Below are positions 7,252 to 10,036 of a DNA stretch of 10,036 bases, in pieces (positions within the stretch are counted from its first letter, which is position 1; each line of letters starts with the position of its first letter). Source of the DNA: JAPHTQ01 sp050287105 (GTDB lineage: Bacteria > Pseudomonadota > Gammaproteobacteria > Thiohalomonadales > Thiohalomonadaceae); contig JBNKBG010000087.1 of NCBI GenBank assembly GCA_050287105.1, forward strand, positions 1 to 10,036, written 5' to 3'. The notes beneath the pieces were generated by a model. It was not told the DNA's origin. It searched no databases and saw nothing but the letters and a program-made list of their open reading frames with translations. Made by a program: the position numbers and the translations under genes.

Positions 7252-8004
7252 TTAGCCGGCGGCCTTTTCGCCTTCTTCTTCGGTCACCTCGATGAACTCA
7301 TCCTTGGCGCCACGGACGCTGGAAGAGGCCTTGCCTTCGAGGATGGCGCTGGAGGCGCCCTGAACGTAGAGGGTGATGGCGCGGATGGCGTCATCATTGC
7401 CGGGGATAACGTAATCGATGTTATCCGGGCTACCGTTGCTATCGACCACGGCAATAACCGGAATACCCAGGGTGCGGGCTTCGGTGATAGCGATCTTCTC
7501 GTGGCCTACGTCGACGACGAACAGTGCGTCCGGCAGGCCGCCCATGTCCTTGATACCGCCCAGGCTACGCTGCAGCTTTTCCATTTCGCGACGACGCATC
7601 AGAGCTTCTTTCTTGGTCAGGCGGTCCAGAGAACCATCCTGATCCATCGCTTCGAGGTCTTTCAGACGCTTGATGGATTGTTTAACGGTTTTGTAGTTGG
7701 TCAACATGCCACCGAGCCAGCGGTGGTTAACGTAGGGCATACCGCAACGCTCGGCTTCTTCGCGAATGATGTCGCGAGCCTGGCGCTTGGTGCCAACGAA
7801 CAGGATGTTGCCCTTCTTGGAAGCCAACTTGGAAACGAAGTTCATCGCGTCGTTGTACAACGGCAGACTCTTTTCCAGGTTGATGATATGAATCTTGTTA
7901 CGGTCGCCGAAGAGGAACGGAGCCATCTTGGGATTCCAGTAACGGGTCTGGTGACCGAAGTGAACACCGGCCTCCAGCATTTGACGCATGGTTACGTTAG
8001 CCAT
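7252..8004 (-). CDS. rpsB: Small-subunit ribosomal protein S2 (uS2)
   Basis: S2 is a late-assembling protein of the 30S subunit, sitting between head and body near S1. The start MANVTMRQMLEAGVHFGHQ, then RYWNPKM, is the classic S2 N-terminus. ILFVGTKRQAR, VNHRWLGGMLTN, the coiled-coil-like region with EALMRRREMEKLQRSLGG, and PDALFVVDV, then GIPVIAVVDSN, complete the family pattern. The 250-residue protein is slightly longer than the 241 of E. coli, with an acidic C-terminal tail. The ATG at 8004 was preferred to one 25 codons upstream: it opens the conserved N-terminus, and AGGAG lies 10 bases before it. The gene heads the left arm, behind a strong promoter and a structured leader. In gammaproteobacteria S2 is known to repress its own leader, so autoregulation is likely here. 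Confidence 0.98.
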   Translation of the reverse strand: MANVTMRQMLEAGVHFGHQTRYWNPKMAPFLFGDRNKIHIINLEKSLPLYNDAMNFVSKLASKKGNILFVGTKRQARDIIREEAERCGMPYVNHRWLGGMLTNYKTVKQSIKRLKDLEAMDQDGSLDRLTKKEALMRRREMEKLQRSLGGIKDMGGLPDALFVVDVGHEKIAITEARTLGIPVIAVVDSNGSPDNIDYVIPGNDDAIRAITLYVQGASSAILEGKASSSVRGAKDEFIEVTEEEGEKAAG

Positions 8005-8174
8005 TCTATTAATACTCCTGCTTGGGTTAGTCCTCCATGTGTCGGCGATTGTCCAACCCCTTGCGGGGCACCCGGGCAATCGAAGCAGCCGGTTAAGGCC
8101 TCTTCAACACATGTGTGGATTTCAGCCCCGACGGACCATCCGTTGGTGGCTGATTTTTGGTTTGCCTATAAAAG
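8005..8174 (-). promoter_or_regulatory. Structured 5' leader of rpsB, candidate S2 autoregulatory element
   Basis: If transcription starts about 7 bases after the -10, the rpsB leader is about 170 bases long, unusually long for a gene with a normal ribosome site. Two hairpins are visible in the RNA. The 5' one (8122-8153) pairs UCAGCC with GGCUGA, then two more pairs, and then ACGGA with UCCGU around a 3-base loop. The second (8046-8082) pairs CGAUUG with CAAUCG and ends in CCCC-GCAA-GGGG, a stem closed by a GNRA tetraloop. Long structured rpsB leaders that bind S2 and repress rpsB-tsf are established in E. coli and relatives. I could not align this leader to that model by eye, so identity with that element is inferred from position and structure. 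Confidence 0.6.
8015..8019 (-). promoter_or_regulatory. Shine-Dalgarno of rpsB
   Basis: AGGAG on the - strand lies 10 bases upstream of the rpsB ATG at 8004 and settles that start codon. A second SD-like GGAGG lies at 8032-8036, 27 bases from the ATG. That is too far for direct initiation at rpsB, and it could be a ribosome standby site or part of the leader structure. Confidence 0.8.
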
Positions 8175-8180
8175 CCGCCC

Positions 8181-8209
8181 TTTATACCATAGGACCCCTT
8201 GTTCAACAA
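8181..8209 (-). promoter_or_regulatory. Sigma-70-type promoter of rpsB
   Basis: On the - strand TTGTTG (8209-8204) and TATAAA (8186-8181) are separated by exactly 17 bases. TGG directly precedes the -10, making an extended -10 element. The next bases, GGGCGG, form a GC-rich discriminator, a feature of promoters repressed by ppGpp/DksA in the stringent response. That is the control expected for a ribosomal protein operon. The start point should fall near 8174. No experiment supports this, but the agreement with consensus is strong. Confidence 0.8.
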
Positions 8210-8227
8210 CATTCACCCCCATTAAAT
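8199..8227 (+). promoter_or_regulatory. Candidate promoter of map, sharing its -35 region with rpsB
   Basis: On the + strand TTGTTC (8199-8204) and TTAAAT (8222-8227) are 17 bases apart and point toward map, about 65 bases before its ATG. The -10 matches consensus at only four of six positions. TTGTTC is the mirror half of the palindrome TTGTTCAACAA (8199-8209) that contains the rpsB -35. An alternative + strand -10, TATAAA at 8167-8172 with TTGGTG 18 bases upstream, would instead run into the rpsB promoter. Which, if either, is used cannot be decided here. Confidence 0.35.
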
Positions 8228-8291
8228 GGGGAGGGTGACTGCCCGGCGCCGACTCCGAGCCTACGCAAGAAAATACAGGTAATTCAATTAG

Positions 8292-9059
8292 ATGAGTATC
8301 ACAATCAAGTCTGCTGCGGAGATCGAAAAGATGCGCGTCGCCGGACGCCTCGCCGCCGAAGTGCTGGAGATGATCGCCCCGCATGTCCAACCGGGCGTCA
8401 CCACCGACGAACTGGACCGGCTCTGTCACGACTACATCGTCAACGAGCAGCAGGCGATCCCGGCGCCGCTCAATTACCACGGCTTCCCCAAGTCGATCTG
8501 CACCTCCCTCAACCATGTGGTCTGCCACGGCATCCCGGGGGAGAAGAAGCTGAAGAAGGGCGACATCATCAATATCGACATCACCGTGATCAAGGATGGC
8601 TACCACGGCGACACCAGCCAGATGTTCTTCGTCGGCGAACCGTCGATCAAGGCGCGGCGCCTGGTGGAAGTGGCGCGGGAGTGCCTGGTGGTCGGCATCA
8701 AGATGGTCAAACCTGGCGTGCGCCTGGGCGATATCGGCCACGCCATCCAGCAATATGCCGAATCCCACAACTTCTCAGTGGTGCGCGAATACTGCGGCCA
8801 CGGCATCGGCAAGGAGTTCCACGAAGAGCCACAGGTACTGCACTACGGCAGCCCCGCCACCGGCGCGATCCTGAAACCGGGCATGACCTTCACCATCGAG
8901 CCGATGATTAACGCGGGCAAGCGCAACGTCACCCTGCTGCCCGACGACTGGACCGTGATCACCAAGGATCGCAGCCTCTCCGCCCAATGGGAGCACACCA
9001 TACTGGTCACCGAGGATGGCGTCGAAGTACTGACCCTGCGCCAGGGCGAAACGCTCTAG
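8292..9059 (+). CDS. map: Methionine aminopeptidase, type I
   Basis: MetAP removes the initiator methionine from nascent proteins when the second residue is small, after deformylation, at the ribosome exit. The 255 residues show the pita-bread fold without N-terminal extension, hence type Ia; E. coli has 264. All five metal ligands are visible: Asp96 (NIDIT), Asp107 (HGDTS), His170 (CGHGIG), Glu203 (TIEPM) and Glu234 (WEHT). Substrate-pocket His79 lies in NHVVCHGIP. The ATG at 8292 opens the usual N-terminus (ITIKSAAEIEKMRVAGRLAAEVL), but its ribosome site is weak (AGG 12 bases upstream). The gene diverges from rpsB and overlaps the glnD start. Codons end in C or G more often than in the left arm. 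Confidence 0.98.
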   Translation: MSITIKSAAEIEKMRVAGRLAAEVLEMIAPHVQPGVTTDELDRLCHDYIVNEQQAIPAPLNYHGFPKSICTSLNHVVCHGIPGEKKLKKGDIINIDITVIKDGYHGDTSQMFFVGEPSIKARRLVEVARECLVVGIKMVKPGVRLGDIGHAIQQYAESHNFSVVREYCGHGIGKEFHEEPQVLHYGSPATGAILKPGMTFTIEPMINAGKRNVTLLPDDWTVITKDRSLSAQWEHTILVTEDGVEVLTLRQGETL

Positions 9060-10036
9060 TGCTTTTCGCCGTCAAGGAACTGTTCGATGCCGATCGCTTC
9101 GAGGCTGATCTCGCGGCGGCGACCAGCCCGATCAAGCCCTTCCGCGAGGCGATCCGCAACGCCGACGATGTGCTGGAATACCGCTTTCTCAACGGCGAGT
9201 CGGTGATCTCCCTGGTCGCCCACCGCGCCGCCTTTATTGATCAAATCCTGATCCACGCCTGGCGCTTCTGCGCCCCCGGCATCGATGAGATCGCCCTGAT
9301 CGCCGTCGGCGGCTATGGTCGCGGCGAGCTCCATCCCCGCTCCGACATCGACATCATGCTGCTGGCCGAGCCGGAAGCACTGGAGCAGCACGGGCCGAAG
9401 CTGGAGCAGTTCCTCATGTTCCTCTGGGACCTGGGACTGGAGATCGGCCACAGCGTGCGCACCCTCGCCGACTGCATCGAACAGGGCCGCGCCGACATCA
9501 CCGTCGCCACCAACATCATGGAGGCGCGTCTGCTCTGCGGGCCGCAAGCGCTGTTCCAGGCGATGCGCGAGCAGACCGACAAGGATCACATCTGGCCCAG
9601 CCGCGACTTCTTCCAGGCCAAGTGGCAGGAGCAGATCGCCCGTCACCGTAAATACCACGACACCGCCTTCAACCTGGAACCCAATGTCAAAGAGAGCCCG
9701 GGCGGCCTGCGCGACATTCAGATGATCGGCTGGGTGGCCAAGCGCCATTTCGCGGCCGAGACCCTCGGCGATCTGGTAAACCACGGTTTCCTCAGCAGCG
9801 AGGAGTACCAGGCACTCAATGAGGGCCAGAGCTTCCTCTGGAAGGTACGTTACGGCCTGCACATCCTGGCCAAACGGCGCGAAGACCGGCTGCTGTTCGA
9901 TCACCAGCGCGCCCTTGCAAAGCAGTTCGGTTACCACGACGAGGATGATCGCCTGGCGGTGGAGCAGTTCATGAAGGACTACTACCGCACTGTGATGGAG
10001 CTGCGGCGCCTCAACGAGATGCTGCTGCAATATTTC
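9059..10036 (+). CDS. glnD: Bifunctional PII uridylyltransferase/uridylyl-removing enzyme GlnD, N-terminal part (cut by right edge)
   Basis: GlnD senses glutamine: at low glutamine it uridylylates PII (GlnB/GlnK), and at high glutamine it removes UMP, thereby setting glutamine synthetase activity and NtrBC signalling. The 326 codons present cover the nucleotidyltransferase domain. GGYGRGELHPRSDIDIMLL at 84-102 holds the active-site Gly-Gly and metal ligands Asp96 and Asp98. ESPGGLRDIQ, around residue 215, is the second family hallmark, followed by an alpha-helical linker region. The HD hydrolase and two ACT domains (about 890 residues in E. coli) lie outside the window. The start is taken as the GTG at 9059-9061, whose G is the last base of the map TAG stop; the frame shows no nearby ATG that fits better. 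The overlap implies translational coupling. A long opposite-strand ORF here is a shadow. Confidence 0.95.
   Translation, partial: MLFAVKELFDADRFEADLAAATSPIKPFREAIRNADDVLEYRFLNGESVISLVAHRAAFIDQILIHAWRFCAPGIDEIALIAVGGYGRGELHPRSDIDIMLLAEPEALEQHGPKLEQFLMFLWDLGLEIGHSVRTLADCIEQGRADITVATNIMEARLLCGPQALFQAMREQTDKDHIWPSRDFFQAKWQEQIARHRKYHDTAFNLEPNVKESPGGLRDIQMIGWVAKRHFAAETLGDLVNHGFLSSEEYQALNEGQSFLWKVRYGLHILAKRREDRLLFDHQRALAKQFGYHDEDDRLAVEQFMKDYYRTVMELRRLNEMLLQYF

Noticed and set aside
8005..8079. 25-codon N-terminal extension of rpsB starting at 8079
   Set aside because: It lies in the structured leader; S2 proteins begin at the MANVTMRQMLEAG block, which has AGGAG in front.
8143..8172. + strand TTGGTG-18-TATAAA as the map promoter
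   Set aside because: The -10 is good but the pair sits inside the rpsB leader hairpin and would fire into the rpsB promoter. Kept only as an alternative to the 8199-8227 candidate.
6691..8238. 515-codon + strand ORF opposite rpsB and the tsf 5' half
   Set aside because: It is the antisense shadow of two highly conserved, codon-biased genes, and it also crosses the rpsB-tsf terminator and the rpsB leader. Its translation has no recognisable domain.
8166..8768. 200-codon - strand ORF opposite map
   Set aside because: It is the shadow of map and runs through the promoter region; map has all metal ligands.
9056..10030. 324-codon - strand ORF opposite glnD
   Set aside because: The + strand encodes clear GlnD motifs across the whole span; the opposite frame is open because of GC-rich codon use.
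1..10036. Mobile element, CRISPR array, tRNA/rRNA gene, toxin-antitoxin or defence system
   Set aside because: No direct-repeat array, transposase, cloverleaf or unknown gene cassette was seen. Every coding stretch belongs to a known housekeeping family, so no undescribed system is claimed.

Overview
The window is a conserved housekeeping locus of a gammaproteobacterium. Two gene groups diverge from a control region at about 8005-8291. The leftward arm reads rpsB, tsf, pyrH, frr, uppS, cdsA, dxr, rseP, and then the first 252 codons of bamA, which runs off the left edge. The rightward arm reads map and then the first 326 codons of glnD, which runs off the right edge. This order, with dxr after uppS-cdsA and with map-glnD divergent, is from memory the arrangement of Pseudomonas-type genomes; Escherichia coli instead has frr-dxr-uppS-cdsA. 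The proteins closely resemble gammaproteobacterial homologues throughout, but I cannot name a genus. A free-living or symbiotic non-enteric gammaproteobacterium is the safest description.

Left arm, translation half (4959-8004): ribosomal protein S2, elongation factor Ts, UMP kinase and ribosome recycling factor are packed tightly. tsf/pyrH and pyrH/frr have essentially no gap. The 115-base gap between rpsB and tsf holds a strong rho-independent terminator/attenuator. It probably lets most transcripts end after rpsB while some continue.

Left arm, envelope half (1-4906): uppS makes undecaprenyl diphosphate, cdsA makes CDP-diacylglycerol, and dxr makes the MEP-pathway precursor that also feeds uppS. 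rseP is the site-2 protease of the envelope stress response, and bamA is the core of the outer-membrane protein assembly machine. uppS/cdsA, cdsA/dxr and dxr/rseP all overlap by a few bases, which suggests translational coupling. A 52-base gap between frr and uppS carries a 9-bp inverted repeat whose T-tract lies on the strand opposite to the operon.

Control region (8005-8291): a convincing sigma-70-type promoter for rpsB (TTGTTG, 17 bases, extended TGG-TATAAA, GC-rich discriminator) is followed by a leader of about 170 bases. The leader contains two hairpins, one capped by a GCAA (GNRA) tetraloop, and a good Shine-Dalgarno. This fits the S2 autoregulatory leaders known in gammaproteobacteria. 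The rpsB -35 lies in an 11-base palindrome whose other half could serve as the -35 of a weaker promoter for map.

Right arm (8292-10036): methionine aminopeptidase with all metal ligands intact, followed without a gap by the nucleotidyltransferase end of GlnD, the PII uridylyltransferase. Sampled stretches of this arm look richer in G+C, with more C-ending codons, than sampled stretches of the left arm.

I found no mobile element, CRISPR array, tRNA, rRNA, broken gene or undescribed system. The points worth a second look are regulatory: the shared promoter region, the rpsB leader, the rpsB-tsf terminator and the reverse-oriented hairpin between frr and uppS.
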